From positions 4,902,001-4,966,000 of the forward strand of contig NZ_CP152413.1 in NCBI RefSeq assembly GCF_038967635.1: 64,000 nucleotides of DNA, read 5' to 3'. This stretch comes from Bradyrhizobium sp. B124 (GTDB lineage: Bacteria > Pseudomonadota > Alphaproteobacteria > Rhizobiales > Xanthobacteraceae). Of the stretch, positions 53,009 through 63,022 are shown piece after piece; position 1 is the stretch's first letter; every line of letters begins with the position of its first letter. The notes under the pieces are model-generated. The model did not search any database and was not told the origin of the DNA. It worked only from the letters and a program-made list of their open reading frames with translations. Both the position numbers and the translations under genes were made by a program.

Positions 53009-53037
53009 TTGACGAAAACAGGGCGCTCCCTTATAAG
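53009..53037 (+). promoter_or_regulatory. Sigma-70-type promoter upstream of rpmH
   Basis: TTGACG (53009-53014) and TATAAG (53032-53037) are separated by exactly 17 bp, close to the vegetative consensus. It lies about 140 bp before the rpmH start, leaving a leader. The rest of the 52815-53178 gap shows no gene. Confidence 0.75.
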
Positions 53038-53178
53038 CCGCGCCAACTGTCCGCGATGGCCCGGTTCTTGACCGGGGGCGGCTCATTTGGGGCCGTAATC
53101 GGCTCGCTTGGGCCTGCCAGCATCATCGGACTCCATCTCAATACAACGGCAAATTGCCCGGTCAGCGGAGAATTACCC

Positions 53179-53313
53179 GTGAAGCGGACTTATCAACCCA
53201 GCAAACTGGTGCGCAAGCGCCGTCACGGCTTCCGCGCCCGTCTCGCCACGGCCGGCGGCCGCAAGGTCCTCGCTGCGCGCCGTGCGCGCGGCCGCAAGCG
53301 CCTGAGCGCCTGA
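53179..53313 (+). CDS. rpmH: 50S ribosomal protein L34
   Basis: 44 residues, [18 protein letters not shown] to [11 protein letters not shown], the standard L34 sequence. GTG start 53179 with GGAG 8 nt upstream. First gene of the rpmH-rnpA-yidC operon. Confidence 0.97.
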   Translation: MKRTYQPSKLVRKRRHGFRARLATAGGRKVLAARRARGRKRLSA

Positions 53314-53345
53314 GCCCGGACGTCTCCTCTCCGGAGATACCCATT

Positions 53346-53741
53346 ATGGATCGGCTGAGGCAGCGGGCGGATTTCCTCGCCGTTGCCAATGGCGCACGGG
53401 CGAATACCGCGGCTTTTGTGCTGCAGGGCCGCCGTCGCGACGATCAGGGCCCGATCCGCGTCGGCTATACCGTCACCAAGAAGAACGGCACCGCGACCGA
53501 GCGGAACCGCATCCGCCGCCGGCTTCGCGAAGTGATAAGACGGGTCGATGCCGTATTCATGCGGCCGCACCATGATTATGTGCTAGTCGGCCGTCGTGAC
53601 GCGCTGACCCGCGACTTTGCGACCATGATTGACGACCTGCGGTCGGCGCTGCGCCGCCTCGACCGGCCTGCGCCCAAGACTGGTACCAACAAGGCGGGTA
53701 ACAAGAGCGCGCCCAATCCGAATGGAATGACGAGACCCTAA
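53346..53741 (+). CDS. rnpA: Ribonuclease P protein component
   Basis: 131 residues with the RNR motif TERNRIRRRLREVIR (about residues 53-67) that binds the catalytic RNA, and LVGRRDALTRDF. It matures tRNA 5' ends with the RNase P RNA. It follows rpmH by 32 bp. The C-terminal tail is extended (Pro/Asn/Lys-rich). Confidence 0.96.
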   Translation: MDRLRQRADFLAVANGARANTAAFVLQGRRRDDQGPIRVGYTVTKKNGTATERNRIRRRLREVIRRVDAVFMRPHHDYVLVGRRDALTRDFATMIDDLRSALRRLDRPAPKTGTNKAGNKSAPNPNGMTRP

Positions 53742-53744
53742 GAG

Positions 53745-55616
53745 ATGTCCGACAACCGCAACACGATCATCGCCGTCATTCTGTCGGGCCTCGTCCTGAT
53801 CGCCTGGCAATATTTCTATAACGTGCCGCAGATGGAGAAGCAGCGCGAGGCGCAGAAGCAGGCCGAGCTGCTGAAGCCGACGCCGCAGGCGACCCCGGGT
53901 GCCGCTGCTGGCGCCGCTCCGGGAAGCGCAACGACGCCGTCACCGACGGCCGCCGCGCCCGCTGCCGACGCGCCGGTGGCGAGCCGAGAGACCGTGCTCG
54001 CGGCCGGCCCGCGCATCAAGATCGAGAGCCCGCGCATCATCGGCAGCATCGCGCTGAAGGGCGCCCGGATCGACGATCTGGCGCTGGTCCAGTTCCGTGA
54101 GACCGTCGACCCCACATCGCCGGCCGTCGTGCTGCTTTCGCCGTCGGGCACCGCCGAGCCGTATTATGCCGAGTTCCTGTGGCTGACCGCCAGCGGCTCG
54201 TCGGTGAAGACGCCGAACGCCGACACCGTCTGGCAGCAGGAAGGTTCGAACAGCCTGTCGCCGAGCACCCCGGTGACGCTGAAATACGACAACGGCCAGG
54301 GCCTGACCTTCCGCCGCACCCTCTCGATCGACGATCGCTACCTCTTCAGCATCAAGGACGAGGTCGTCAATCAAGGCAGCGCGCCGGTGACGTTGTATCC
54401 GTTCGGCCTGATCTCGCGCGGCGGCAAGCCGCCGGTCTCCGGCTACGCGATCCTGCACGAAGGCCCGATCGGCTATCTCGGCGAACAGGGCCTGCAGGAA
54501 TTCACCTACAAGAACCTCGACGAGGCCAAGACCCCGACCGGTGGAAACTCGCGCGGCATCGTGTTCTCGAAGATCACCGACGGCTGGCTCGGCATCACCG
54601 ACAAATACTGGGCCACCGCGCTGCTGCCGGATACCAATGCGACGCTGGACACCGCCCGCTTCACCACCGGCGACAAGCGCTACCAGGCCGACTACATGCT
54701 GGGCGCGCAGACCATTCCGATCGGCGGCACCGGCGTTGCCAATGGGCGGCTGTTCGCCGGCGCGAAGGAAGCCGCCACAGTCGGCCTCAACTTCCCGCTG
54801 GTCGGCTTCGGCGGCTACAACAAGCAGCTCGGCCTCAACCATTTCGATCTGCTGATCGACTGGGGCCATTTCTACTTCATCACCAAGCCGATGTTCCTGG
54901 CGCTCGACTGGTTCTATCGCCTGGTCGGCAATTTCGGCATCGCGATCCTGTTGGTGACCGTGATCGTGAAGCTCTTGTTCTTCCCGCTCGCCAACAAGTC
55001 CTACGCCTCGATGGCGAAGATGAAGTCGGTGCAGCCGCAGCTGGCCGCGCTGAAGGAGCGCTATCCTGACGACCGCGTGAAGCAGCAGCAGGAGATGATG
55101 GAGATCTACAAGAAGGAGAAGATCAACCCGATCGCCGGTTGTCTTCCCGTCGCCTTGCAGATCCCGGTGTTCTTCTCGCTCTACAAGGTGCTGTTCATCA
55201 CCATCGAAATGCGGCACGCGCCGTTCTTCGGCTGGATCAAGGACCTCTCCGCGCCCGATCCGACCAATCTGTTCACGCTGTTCGGGCTGATTCCGTTCGA
55301 CCCGATCGCGCTGCTCGGACCGCATTTCGGCGCCTATCTGGTGATGGGCATCTGGCCGATCATCATGGGCATCACGATGTGGGTCCAGATGAAGCTCAAC
55401 CCGGCGCCGCCGGATCCGACCCAGAAGATGATCTTCGACTGGATGCCGCTGATCTTCACCTTCATGCTGGCCGGCTTCCCGGCGGGTCTCGTGATCTACT
55501 GGGCCTGGAACAACACGCTCTCGGTGCTGCAGCAGAGCTTCATCATGCGCAAGAACGGCGTCAAGGTGGAGTTATTCGACAATCTGAAGTCGACCTTCGC
55601 CAAGAAGCCGACATAG
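53745..55616 (+). CDS. yidC: Membrane protein insertase YidC
   Basis: A 623-residue insertase: N-terminal TM (TIIAVILSGLVLIAWQYFY), Ala/Pro/Thr-rich linker, large periplasmic beta-sandwich (about 85-355), then the conserved C-terminal membrane core (MKSVQPQLAALKERYPDDRV, NPIAGCLPVALQIPVFFSLY, PAGLVIYWAWNNTLSVLQQ). It inserts and folds inner-membrane proteins with or without SecYEG. Three nt after rnpA. Confidence 0.97.
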   Translation: MSDNRNTIIAVILSGLVLIAWQYFYNVPQMEKQREAQKQAELLKPTPQATPGAAAGAAPGSATTPSPTAAAPAADAPVASRETVLAAGPRIKIESPRIIGSIALKGARIDDLALVQFRETVDPTSPAVVLLSPSGTAEPYYAEFLWLTASGSSVKTPNADTVWQQEGSNSLSPSTPVTLKYDNGQGLTFRRTLSIDDRYLFSIKDEVVNQGSAPVTLYPFGLISRGGKPPVSGYAILHEGPIGYLGEQGLQEFTYKNLDEAKTPTGGNSRGIVFSKITDGWLGITDKYWATALLPDTNATLDTARFTTGDKRYQADYMLGAQTIPIGGTGVANGRLFAGAKEAATVGLNFPLVGFGGYNKQLGLNHFDLLIDWGHFYFITKPMFLALDWFYRLVGNFGIAILLVTVIVKLLFFPLANKSYASMAKMKSVQPQLAALKERYPDDRVKQQQEMMEIYKKEKINPIAGCLPVALQIPVFFSLYKVLFITIEMRHAPFFGWIKDLSAPDPTNLFTLFGLIPFDPIALLGPHFGAYLVMGIWPIIMGITMWVQMKLNPAPPDPTQKMIFDWMPLIFTFMLAGFPAGLVIYWAWNNTLSVLQQSFIMRKNGVKVELFDNLKSTFAKKPT

Positions 55617-55640
55617 CCTCCTGCGCCCGCTCTATCACTG

Positions 55641-55760
55641 CGTCATGCCCGGCCTCGTGCCGGGCATCGACATATTTGGCGGCCAGCAAAACGTTGACGC
55701 GGATGGCCGGGTCGTCTTACGCCAAAGCTGCGCCTCGGGCTTTCGCCCGGCCACGATGAA
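55641..55760. repeat. Intergenic inverted repeat (GCCCGGC family)
   Basis: A 9-bp hairpin ATGCCCGGC/GCCGGGCAT (55645-55653 and 55659-55667) is followed at about 55735-55755 by the related GGGCTTTCGCCCGG hairpin, both in the gap between yidC and engB. The unit resembles Bradyrhizobium intergenic repeats with short G/C-rich palindromes. Confidence 0.55.
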
Positions 55761-55774
55761 ATGGGATACTTCGC

Positions 55775-56428
55775 ATGACCGCCGAATCTGATGCGGAGCT
55801 GATCGAGCAGGGGCGAAAGCTGTTCGCCGGCGACTGGCGCTTCATCTGGGCCTCGCCCTCGATCGAGACCCTGCCGCCGATGGCCGGCCTCGAGGTCGCC
55901 TTTGCCGGCCGCTCCAATGTCGGCAAGTCGAGCCTGATCAACGCGCTGACCGGCCGCAATGCGCTAGCTCGCACCTCGCATACGCCGGGCCGCACCCAGG
56001 AACTGATCTTCTTCGAGGGCCCGGAAAACGCTGACATTCGTCTCGTCGACATGCCCGGTTACGGCTACGCCTCGGCGCCGAAGACCAAGGTGGCGTCATG
56101 GACGGCGCTGATCCACAAATTCCTGCTCGGGCGCGCGACGCTGGCGCGGGTCTATGTGCTGATCGACGCCCGCCACGGCATCAAGGACGTCGATCAAGAC
56201 GTGCTGAAGACGCTGGACAAGTCGGCGGTCAGCTACCAGGTCGTGCTGACCAAGGCCGACCAGGTCAAGGCCGGCGAACTCAAGACCGTCACCGCCGAAA
56301 CCATCGCGACGCTGGCAAAACATCCCGCCGCGTTCCCCGAAGTGCTAGTGACCTCGTCGCGCACCGGCGACGGCATGCCGGAGCTGCGTGCCGCCATGGT
56401 GCGCCTGATCGATGAGCGGCGTCGATGA
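55775..56428 (+). CDS. engB: Ribosome biogenesis GTP-binding protein EngB
   Basis: A 217-residue TrmE-Era-EngA-type GTPase with G1 GRSNVGKSSL, G2 TPGRT, G3 DMPGYG, G4 TKAD and G5 near TSSRTGDG. It assists 50S subunit maturation and is usually essential. It sits after yidC as expected for Rhizobiales. Also called YsxC or YihA. Confidence 0.96.
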   Translation: MTAESDAELIEQGRKLFAGDWRFIWASPSIETLPPMAGLEVAFAGRSNVGKSSLINALTGRNALARTSHTPGRTQELIFFEGPENADIRLVDMPGYGYASAPKTKVASWTALIHKFLLGRATLARVYVLIDARHGIKDVDQDVLKTLDKSAVSYQVVLTKADQVKAGELKTVTAETIATLAKHPAAFPEVLVTSSRTGDGMPELRAAMVRLIDERRR

Positions 56429-56793
56429 ACGGCGCATCCCGCCTCCTGATCGGCGTTGCCGCCATCATGGGCGCCTGCGGCGTGATATTGGCGGCGGCCG
56501 CGGCCCATCTGCCGGACGCCACGCGGCTGGCGGCAGCGTCCTCGATGCTGCTGTTCCATGCCACCGCCGCCATCGCAACCATTGCGGTTGCGGAGCGCTC
56601 GATCATCCATCTGAAGCTCGGTGTCGTGGCGGCGGCCGGCTTCGTCATCGCGGCGTCATTGTTCGCGGGCGACCTGGTGCTGCGCCAATATGGCGGCCAT
56701 GGCCTGTTTCCGATGGCGGCTCCATCAGGCGGAACGCTGCTGATCCTGAGCTGGCTGGTGCTGGCGGTTTCGGCCATGTGGCCGAGGCGCTGA
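56425..56793 (+). CDS. DUF423 family membrane protein
   Basis: 122 residues with four hydrophobic helices (LLIGVAAIMGACGVILAAAA; LLFHATAAIATIAVA; LGVVAAAGFVIAASLFAGDL; GGTLLILSWLVLAVSAM) matching DUF423. Function unknown. Its ATG overlaps the engB stop (ATGA). Confidence 0.85.
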   Translation: MNGASRLLIGVAAIMGACGVILAAAAAHLPDATRLAAASSMLLFHATAAIATIAVAERSIIHLKLGVVAAAGFVIAASLFAGDLVLRQYGGHGLFPMAAPSGGTLLILSWLVLAVSAMWPRR

Positions 56794-56803
56794 ACGGTAG
56801 CCC

Positions 56804-56920
56804 GTAGCCCGGATGCAGCGAAGCGAAATCCGAGAATCGTGCCGCGGGTGCAAGCCCCGGATTGCGCGGAGCCTGTCATGGGCGCGCATTCGCGCGACCC
56901 GTTGGCTCCATCCGGGCTAC
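56804..56920. repeat. Intergenic inverted repeat (GTAGCCCGGATG family)
   Basis: Perfect 12-bp outer arms GTAGCCCGGATG (56804-56815) and CATCCGGGCTAC (56909-56920) enclose about 93 bp that contains further complementary blocks. This arm sequence is a widespread intergenic element in proteobacteria. It lies between DUF423 and argB. Confidence 0.75.
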
Positions 56921-57001
56921 GAATCGCGATCCCCACTTTGCGCCCTGCCCGGCAATCAGATAGAAACGCGCCCGTCCCTCCGCTGACGTGAGACCAGCCC
57001 C

Positions 57002-57895
57002 ATGACCGACCAGCACATCAGCCCGCTCGATCAGGCCCGCATCCTGTCCGAGGCACTGCCGCACATGCAGGAATATGACGAGGAAACCATCGTCATTAAA
57101 TATGGCGGCCATGCCATGGGCGCCGAGGACACCGCCAAGGCGTTCGCGCGCGACATCGTGCTGCTCGAGCAGACCGCGATCAATCCGGTGGTCGTGCATG
57201 GCGGCGGGCCGCAGATCGCGACCATGCTGAAGCGCCTCGGCATCCAGTCGGAATTCGCCGCCGGCCTGCGCATCACCGATGCCGCGACCATCGAGATCGT
57301 CGAGATGGTGCTGGCGGGCTCGGTCAACAAGCAGATCGTCGGCTACATCAACGAAGCCGGCGGCAAGGCCGTGGGCCTCTCCGGCAAGGACGGCAACATG
57401 GTGAAGGCGTCGAAGACGACGCGCACCATGGTCGATCCCGATTCCAACATCGAGAAGGCGGTCGATCTCGGCTTCGTCGGCGACCCCGAAAAGGTCGATC
57501 TCACGCTGCTCAATCAGCTGATCGGCTATGAGCTGATCCCGGTGCTAGCGCCGCTGGCGACCTCGCAGGACGGCCTGACGCTGAACGTCAACGCCGATAC
57601 CTTTGCCGGTGCGATCGCTGGCGCGCTGAAAGCCAAGCGCCTGCTGCTGCTGACCGACGTGCCCGGCGTGCTCGACAAGTCCAAGAAGCTGATTCCGGAT
57701 CTGTCGATCAAGGAGGCCCGCAAGCTGATCGCCGACGGCACGATCTCCGGCGGCATGATCCCGAAGGTCGAGACCTGCATCTACGCGCTCGAACAGGGCG
57801 TACAGGGCGTCGTCATCATCGACGGCAAGACCCAGCACGCCGTGCTGCTCGAGCTCTTCACCAACCAGGGCACCGGCACGCTGATCCACAAGTAA
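57002..57895 (+). CDS. argB: Acetylglutamate kinase
   Basis: A 297-residue amino-acid kinase: [10 protein letters not shown] (phosphate/substrate-binding Lys), VVHGGGPQI, the [17 protein letters not shown] block and [12 protein letters not shown]. It phosphorylates N-acetyl-L-glutamate, the second step of arginine synthesis. It precedes a DUF1036 protein gene with a TAATG overlap. Confidence 0.96.
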   Translation: MTDQHISPLDQARILSEALPHMQEYDEETIVIKYGGHAMGAEDTAKAFARDIVLLEQTAINPVVVHGGGPQIATMLKRLGIQSEFAAGLRITDAATIEIVEMVLAGSVNKQIVGYINEAGGKAVGLSGKDGNMVKASKTTRTMVDPDSNIEKAVDLGFVGDPEKVDLTLLNQLIGYELIPVLAPLATSQDGLTLNVNADTFAGAIAGALKAKRLLLLTDVPGVLDKSKKLIPDLSIKEARKLIADGTISGGMIPKVETCIYALEQGVQGVVIIDGKTQHAVLLELFTNQGTGTLIHK

Positions 57896-58953
57896 TGGCA
57901 GACGAGGTCGTCATCGCGGGACGCGCGGCGAGGATACCTCGCCGGTCGCCGCCGGCGCGGCTCGCGATGTCGCTGCCGGCCGCGCTGGTGTCGTTTCTGT
58001 TCTCGGCGGCGCCGGCGCATGCCGATCTCAAGCTCTGCAACCGCATGAGCTACGTGATCGAGGCCGCGATCGGCATCGACGACAAGGCCGCGACGGCGAC
58101 ACGCGGCTGGTTCCGGATCGATCCCGCGACCTGCCGGGTCGTGGTGCAGGGCGCGCTCACCGCGGACCGCGTGCTGCTCAATGCGCGCGCGCTCGGCGTC
58201 TACGGCGCGTCACCGATCCCGCAGAGCGGCACCGACACGCTGTGCGTCGCGCCGGACAATTTCGTGATCGCCGCCGCGCGCCAATGCCGCTCCGGCCAGA
58301 CACCGGCGCAATTCACCCAGATCACGCCGACGCAGAGCGATGACGGCAATCTCGTCGCCTATCTCGCCGAGGACAGCGAGTATGACGACGAGCAGGCGCG
58401 GCTCGCCGGCATCCAGCGCCTCCTGGTGATCGCAGGCTACGACGCGGCGCCGATCGACGGCGTCGACGGGCCGAAGACCCAGAGCGCGCTCTCCGCATTC
58501 CTCAAGAGCCGCGGGCTTGCCAGCGACATCGTGCAGTCGCCGAACTTCTTCACCACCATGGTCGATGCCGTGCAGAAGCCCTCGCCGTCGGGACTGACCT
58601 GGTGCAACGACACGCCGCACAAGGTGATGGCCGCGGTTGCGACCGACGACGGCAAGATGGTGACCAGCCGCGGCTGGTATCGGATCGACCCCGGCAAATG
58701 CCTGCATCCCGACGTGTCGGGCGCGCCGAAGCAGATCTATTCTTTCGCCGAGGCGGTCGACGGCGACAACCGCGCCATCCGCATCAAGGACAAGCCGCTG
58801 AACTGGGGCGGCGCGGTGCAGCTCTGCACCCGCGAAAGCAAGTTCGAGGTCAACGAGCAGGGCGACTGCGCCACCCGCGGCCTCACCGCGCTCGGCTTCA
58901 CCACCGTCGACATGACCAGCGGCGGCAAGACGCTGCGCTTTGCGATGCCGTGA
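57895..58953 (+). CDS. Exported protein with two DUF1036 domains and a central PG-binding-like region
   Basis: A 352-residue protein: basic N-region and signal peptide (SLPAALVSFLFSAAPAHA), DUF1036 (about 42-135, LKLCNRMSYVIEAAIG), a PG_binding_1-like helical segment (about 170-210, LLVIAGYDAAPIDGVDGPKT) and a second DUF1036 (about 225-330, LTWCNDTPHKVMAAVATDDG). Both DUF1036 copies have paired Cys. ATG 57967 (Met25) gives a cleaner signal peptide than 57895. Function unknown. Confidence 0.78.
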   Translation: MADEVVIAGRAARIPRRSPPARLAMSLPAALVSFLFSAAPAHADLKLCNRMSYVIEAAIGIDDKAATATRGWFRIDPATCRVVVQGALTADRVLLNARALGVYGASPIPQSGTDTLCVAPDNFVIAAARQCRSGQTPAQFTQITPTQSDDGNLVAYLAEDSEYDDEQARLAGIQRLLVIAGYDAAPIDGVDGPKTQSALSAFLKSRGLASDIVQSPNFFTTMVDAVQKPSPSGLTWCNDTPHKVMAAVATDDGKMVTSRGWYRIDPGKCLHPDVSGAPKQIYSFAEAVDGDNRAIRIKDKPLNWGGAVQLCTRESKFEVNEQGDCATRGLTALGFTTVDMTSGGKTLRFAMP

Positions 58954-58980
58954 TGAAGACAGTGGCGCCACATGGATCAC

Positions 58981-59125
58981 CGTCGTCCTGGCGAAAGCCA
59001 GGACCCATTACCACAGGCAATCATTTGGCGAAGACAGGTAGTGACCGGCCGTTGCGCGGTATTGGCGCACCGCGCTTCATTTGATGGATCACGCGGTATG
59101 GGTCCTGGCCTTCGCCAGGACGACG
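58981..59125. repeat. Intergenic inverted repeat (CGTCGTCCTGGCGAAAGCC family)
   Basis: 27-bp arms (58981-59007 and 59099-59125) match as reverse complements at 26 of 27 positions, spaced by 91 bp. The arms themselves contain the small palindrome CCTGGCGAAAGCCAGG. It fills most of the gap between the DUF1036 and HAD genes and is non-coding. Confidence 0.8.
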
Positions 59126-59138
59126 ACGGAAAGATAAC

Positions 59139-59828
59139 ATGAAAACTCCCCGCAGCTTCGGCCATGTCGAGACCTGGGTGTTCGACCTCGACAACACGTT
59201 GTACCCGCATCACGTCAACCTGTGGCAGCAGGTCGATGCGCGGATCGGCGAGTTCGTCGGTAACTCGCTGAAGATCTCGCCCGAGGAGGCACGGCGGCTG
59301 CAGAAGGACTATTACCTGCGCTACGGCACCACGATGCGCGGCATGATGACCGAGCACGGCGTGCAGGCCGACGACTATCTCGCCTATGTGCACAAGATCG
59401 ACCATTCGCCGCTACAGCCGAATCCGGCGATGGGCGCTGCGATCGCAAAACTGCCGGGACGCAAGCTGATCCTGACCAACGGCTCGGTCGACCATGTCGA
59501 TGCGGTGCTGGGCCGGCTCGGCATCTCCAACCATTTCGACGGCGTGTTCGACATCATCGCCGCCGATCTCGAGCCGAAGCCGGCGCCGCAGACCTACCAG
59601 AAGTTCCTCAGGCTTCACGACGTCGATCCGTCGAAGGCTGCGATGTTCGAGGACCTCGCGCGCAATCTGGTCGTGCCGCATGAGCTCGGCATGACCACCG
59701 TGCTGGTGGTGCCCGACGGCAGCCAGGAAGTGGTGCGCGAAACCTGGGAGCTCGAAGGCCGCGACGCCGCTCATGTCGACCACGTCACGGACGATCTCAC
59801 GGGTTTCTTGCAGCGGCTGAAGCCCTGA
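59139..59828 (+). CDS. Pyrimidine 5'-nucleotidase-like HAD hydrolase
   Basis: A 229-residue HAD protein: catalytic DLDNT in WVFDLDNTLYPH, LTNGS (motif II), and KPAPQTYQKF plus FEDLARNL (motif IV). The HVNLWQQVDARIGEFV cap matches the pyrimidine 5'-nucleotidase family of HAD subfamily IA. It dephosphorylates nucleoside monophosphates; specificity is not visible. Confidence 0.88.
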   Translation: MKTPRSFGHVETWVFDLDNTLYPHHVNLWQQVDARIGEFVGNSLKISPEEARRLQKDYYLRYGTTMRGMMTEHGVQADDYLAYVHKIDHSPLQPNPAMGAAIAKLPGRKLILTNGSVDHVDAVLGRLGISNHFDGVFDIIAADLEPKPAPQTYQKFLRLHDVDPSKAAMFEDLARNLVVPHELGMTTVLVVPDGSQEVVRETWELEGRDAAHVDHVTDDLTGFLQRLKP

Positions 59829-59957
59829 TCTCTCCCCACCTCGACCCGCCGTAGGCCGGGACGACGGTGGGGGTTTGCCTTGACTCCATGGCCCCAAATT
59901 CCGAAAAAGCCCTGCAAAACTCCCCTCATATCCCCGATACGCCCAAGGATTGTCCCG

Positions 59958-60803
<846 letters not shown>

Positions 60804-60830
60804 TCGGTCTTCCGCCGCAACAATCTATCA

Positions 60831-60937
60831 CCGTCACCCTGAGGTGGCCGCTTCTTCAGCGGCCCTCGAAGGGTCGACGGCCCTACTGTGGCCGTTCACC
60901 CTTCGAGGCTCGCTCTGCTTGCACCTCAGGGTGACGG
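60831..60937. repeat. Intergenic inverted repeat (CCGTCACCCTGAGGTG family)
   Basis: Perfect 16-bp outer arms (60831-60846 and 60922-60937) and inner arms around CCTCGAAGGGT that match over most of 19 positions, giving a near-continuous ~107-bp hairpin. A type I recall as common in Bradyrhizobium intergenic space. It lies just after dapD and may protect or terminate its message. Confidence 0.85.
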
Positions 60938-60972
60938 GTCACAATTCGAACCAAGCCCACCTCCAAAACGAC

Positions 60973-61015
60973 AAAACTCCGGGCCGCGAAACATTGCCGC
61001 TGCCCGGAGTTTTTT
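60973..61015 (+). terminator. Terminator-like hairpin overlapping the DUF805 ribosome-binding site
   Basis: Perfect 12-bp stem AAAACTCCGGGC (60973-60984) with GCCCGGAGTTTT (61002-61013), 17-nt loop, then a T tract to 61015. The right arm contains GGAG, which is also the only good ribosome site for ATG 61017. It could therefore end dapD transcription, hide the DUF805 start, or both. Confidence 0.7.
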
Positions 61016-61016
61016 C

Positions 61017-61604
61017 ATGGACTGGGCCAATTACCTGTTCGGCTTCAAGGGCCGCGTCAACCGGGCCAAATTCTGGCTCGCAGCACTGATCATCGTGTGC
61101 TGGATGATGTTCCTGGCCGCGCTGGTGATCCTGGCCGGCCTCGGCGGCAAACATGCGTCGTTTGGCTTCAATGTCGACGACATCTTCCGGGCGTTCGACC
61201 CTGACAGCTACAGATCGCTGACCCTTGCCGGTTTGCCCGCGCTGCTGGTCAAGGCCAGCGGGACGGCGTTGTTCGTCTGGGTCTATGTCGCGGTCTCGAT
61301 CAAGCGCCTGCACGACCGCGACAGGAGCGGCTGGTGGATGGTCCCGTTCTTCGCGATCCCCGGGCTCATGAGCCAATTCGCGGACCGGCTTCCCGATGAG
61401 TCCTATTGGGTGATGGCGGCGGGCGCGATCGTCTCCGTGCTCTATATCTGGGGCTTCATCGAGCTGGCGTTTCTGCGCGGCACCTCTTACCCCAATCGCT
61501 ATGGTCCCAATCCGCTTGGGAAAATCCACGCGCGACAACGCGGCGACCGCGGCAACGGGTCGCGCTCCAGGCAGGGCTGGGATCAGCAGAGCGAGCTCGA
61601 ATGA
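61017..61604 (+). CDS. DUF805 family membrane protein
   Basis: A 195-residue protein with three or four TM helices and the family start WANYLFGFKGRVNRAKFWLA, plus VSIKRLHDRDRSGWWMVPF. GGAG lies 7 nt before ATG 61017 inside a hairpin. The hydrophilic C-terminal tail (about 30 residues, Arg/Gly/Gln-rich) is longer than usual. Function unknown. Confidence 0.85.
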   Translation: MDWANYLFGFKGRVNRAKFWLAALIIVCWMMFLAALVILAGLGGKHASFGFNVDDIFRAFDPDSYRSLTLAGLPALLVKASGTALFVWVYVAVSIKRLHDRDRSGWWMVPFFAIPGLMSQFADRLPDESYWVMAAGAIVSVLYIWGFIELAFLRGTSYPNRYGPNPLGKIHARQRGDRGNGSRSRQGWDQQSELE

Positions 61605-61653
61605 TGCCGCACAAAGCTGGTCCACCCGCGGTGTGACGTGTTAAGCGAGGCGC

Positions 61654-62820
61654 ATGAGTGATGCTGTCTCGATTACCCGCGATCTGGTTCGCTGCCCCTC
61701 CGTCACCCCGGCCGACGCCGGCGCCCTTGGCGTTCTTGAAAATTTGCTGAAAAGCGCAGGCTTCGACGTCCACCGCGTGACGTTCTCCGAGCCCGGCACC
61801 GCCGACATCGACAATCTCTATGCCCGCATCGGCAGCGCGGCGCCGCATATCACCTTTGCCGGCCACACCGACGTGGTGCCGCCCGGCGATGAGGCGGCGT
61901 GGACGCTCGGCGCGTTCTCCGGCAAGGTCAAGGACGGCTATCTCTACGGCCGCGGCGCCGTCGACATGAAGGGCGGCATCGCCTGCAGCGTCGCCGCCGT
62001 GCTGCAATATCTCGGCGACCATGGCGGCAAGCCGCGAGAAGACGGCAACGGCTCGATCTCCTTCCTGATCACCGGCGATGAGGAAGACGTCTCGATCAAC
62101 GGCACCGTCAAGCTGTTGAAATGGTGCGCCGAGCGCGGCGAGAAATTCGACCATTGCGTGCTCGGCGAGCCGTCGAATGTCGAGGTGCTCGGCGACATGA
62201 TCAAGATCGGCCGGCGCGGCTCGCAGTCCGGCACGCTCGTCGTCGATGGCGTGCAGGGCCACGTCGCCTATCCGCACCGCGCCTCGAACCCGGTGCCCGA
62301 TATCTCGCGGCTGATCGTCGCGCTGAGCGACGAGCCGCTCGATCACGGCAGCGCGCAATTCCAGGCCAGCAACCTCGAATTCACCACGGTCGATGTCGGC
62401 AACACCGCGAGCAATGTGATCCCGGGCCAGGCGCGGGCGAAGTTCAACATCCGCTACAACGACAACCACACCCAGGAAAGCCTGCGGCAGCTGGTCGACG
62501 AGCGGCTGGCGAAGGCCTGCGGCAACCGCATCCGTGCTCACATCGACTGGCAGCCGTCGAACTCCAACGTGTTCGTGACCCAGCCCGGGCCGTTCACCGA
62601 TCTCGCGGTCGCCGCGATCGAGGAGGTCACCGGCCGCAAGCCGGAGCTGTCCACCTCCGGCGGCACCTCGGACGCGCGCTTCATCTCGAGCTATTGCCCG
62701 GTGATCGAATTCGGCCTGGTCGGCCAGACCATGCACCAGATCGACGAGCGCACGCCGGTGGCCGATCTGGAGAAGTTGACGCGGATCTATCGGGGCGTGT
62801 TGGACAGGTATTTTGCGTAG
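61654..62820 (+). CDS. dapE: Succinyl-diaminopimelate desuccinylase
   Basis: A 388-residue M20 metallopeptidase with zinc-ligand motifs [32 protein letters not shown] and the terminal QTMHQIDER. It removes succinate from N-succinyl-LL-DAP in lysine synthesis, two steps after DapD. Separated from dapD only by a repeat and the DUF805 gene. Confidence 0.96.
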   Translation: MSDAVSITRDLVRCPSVTPADAGALGVLENLLKSAGFDVHRVTFSEPGTADIDNLYARIGSAAPHITFAGHTDVVPPGDEAAWTLGAFSGKVKDGYLYGRGAVDMKGGIACSVAAVLQYLGDHGGKPREDGNGSISFLITGDEEDVSINGTVKLLKWCAERGEKFDHCVLGEPSNVEVLGDMIKIGRRGSQSGTLVVDGVQGHVAYPHRASNPVPDISRLIVALSDEPLDHGSAQFQASNLEFTTVDVGNTASNVIPGQARAKFNIRYNDNHTQESLRQLVDERLAKACGNRIRAHIDWQPSNSNVFVTQPGPFTDLAVAAIEEVTGRKPELSTSGGTSDARFISSYCPVIEFGLVGQTMHQIDERTPVADLEKLTRIYRGVLDRYFA

Positions 62821-62921
62821 TCCGGCCGCTCGGCTGGACAAAAATATCGAAAACAACCCCATGCACAGTAGGGATTGGGGCCGTTCGTCATCCACCCGCA
62901 CCAGATGCAGCGTGCTAATCC

Positions 62922-63005
62922 GTAGGATGGGTAGAGCGCAGCGAAACCCATCATCTCACCGCGCAGATACAAGTGATGGGTTTCGCTTCGCTCTACCCAT
63001 CCTAC
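62922..63005. repeat. Intergenic inverted repeat (GTAGGATGGGTAGAGCG family)
   Basis: 32-bp arms (62922-62953 and 62974-63005) pair at 31 of 32 positions around a 20-nt loop. It lies between the convergent dapE and truA genes, and a transcript from either side would fold into this strong hairpin. Confidence 0.85.
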
Positions 63006-63022
63006 CAGATCATTCACACCGC

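Noticed and set aside
53940..55325. 461-codon minus-strand frame opposite yidC
   Set aside because: Antisense artefact of GC-rich DNA; yidC is certain.
61456..62901. 481-codon minus-strand frame opposite dapE
   Set aside because: dapE has all catalytic motifs on the plus strand; the antisense frame has shadow composition.
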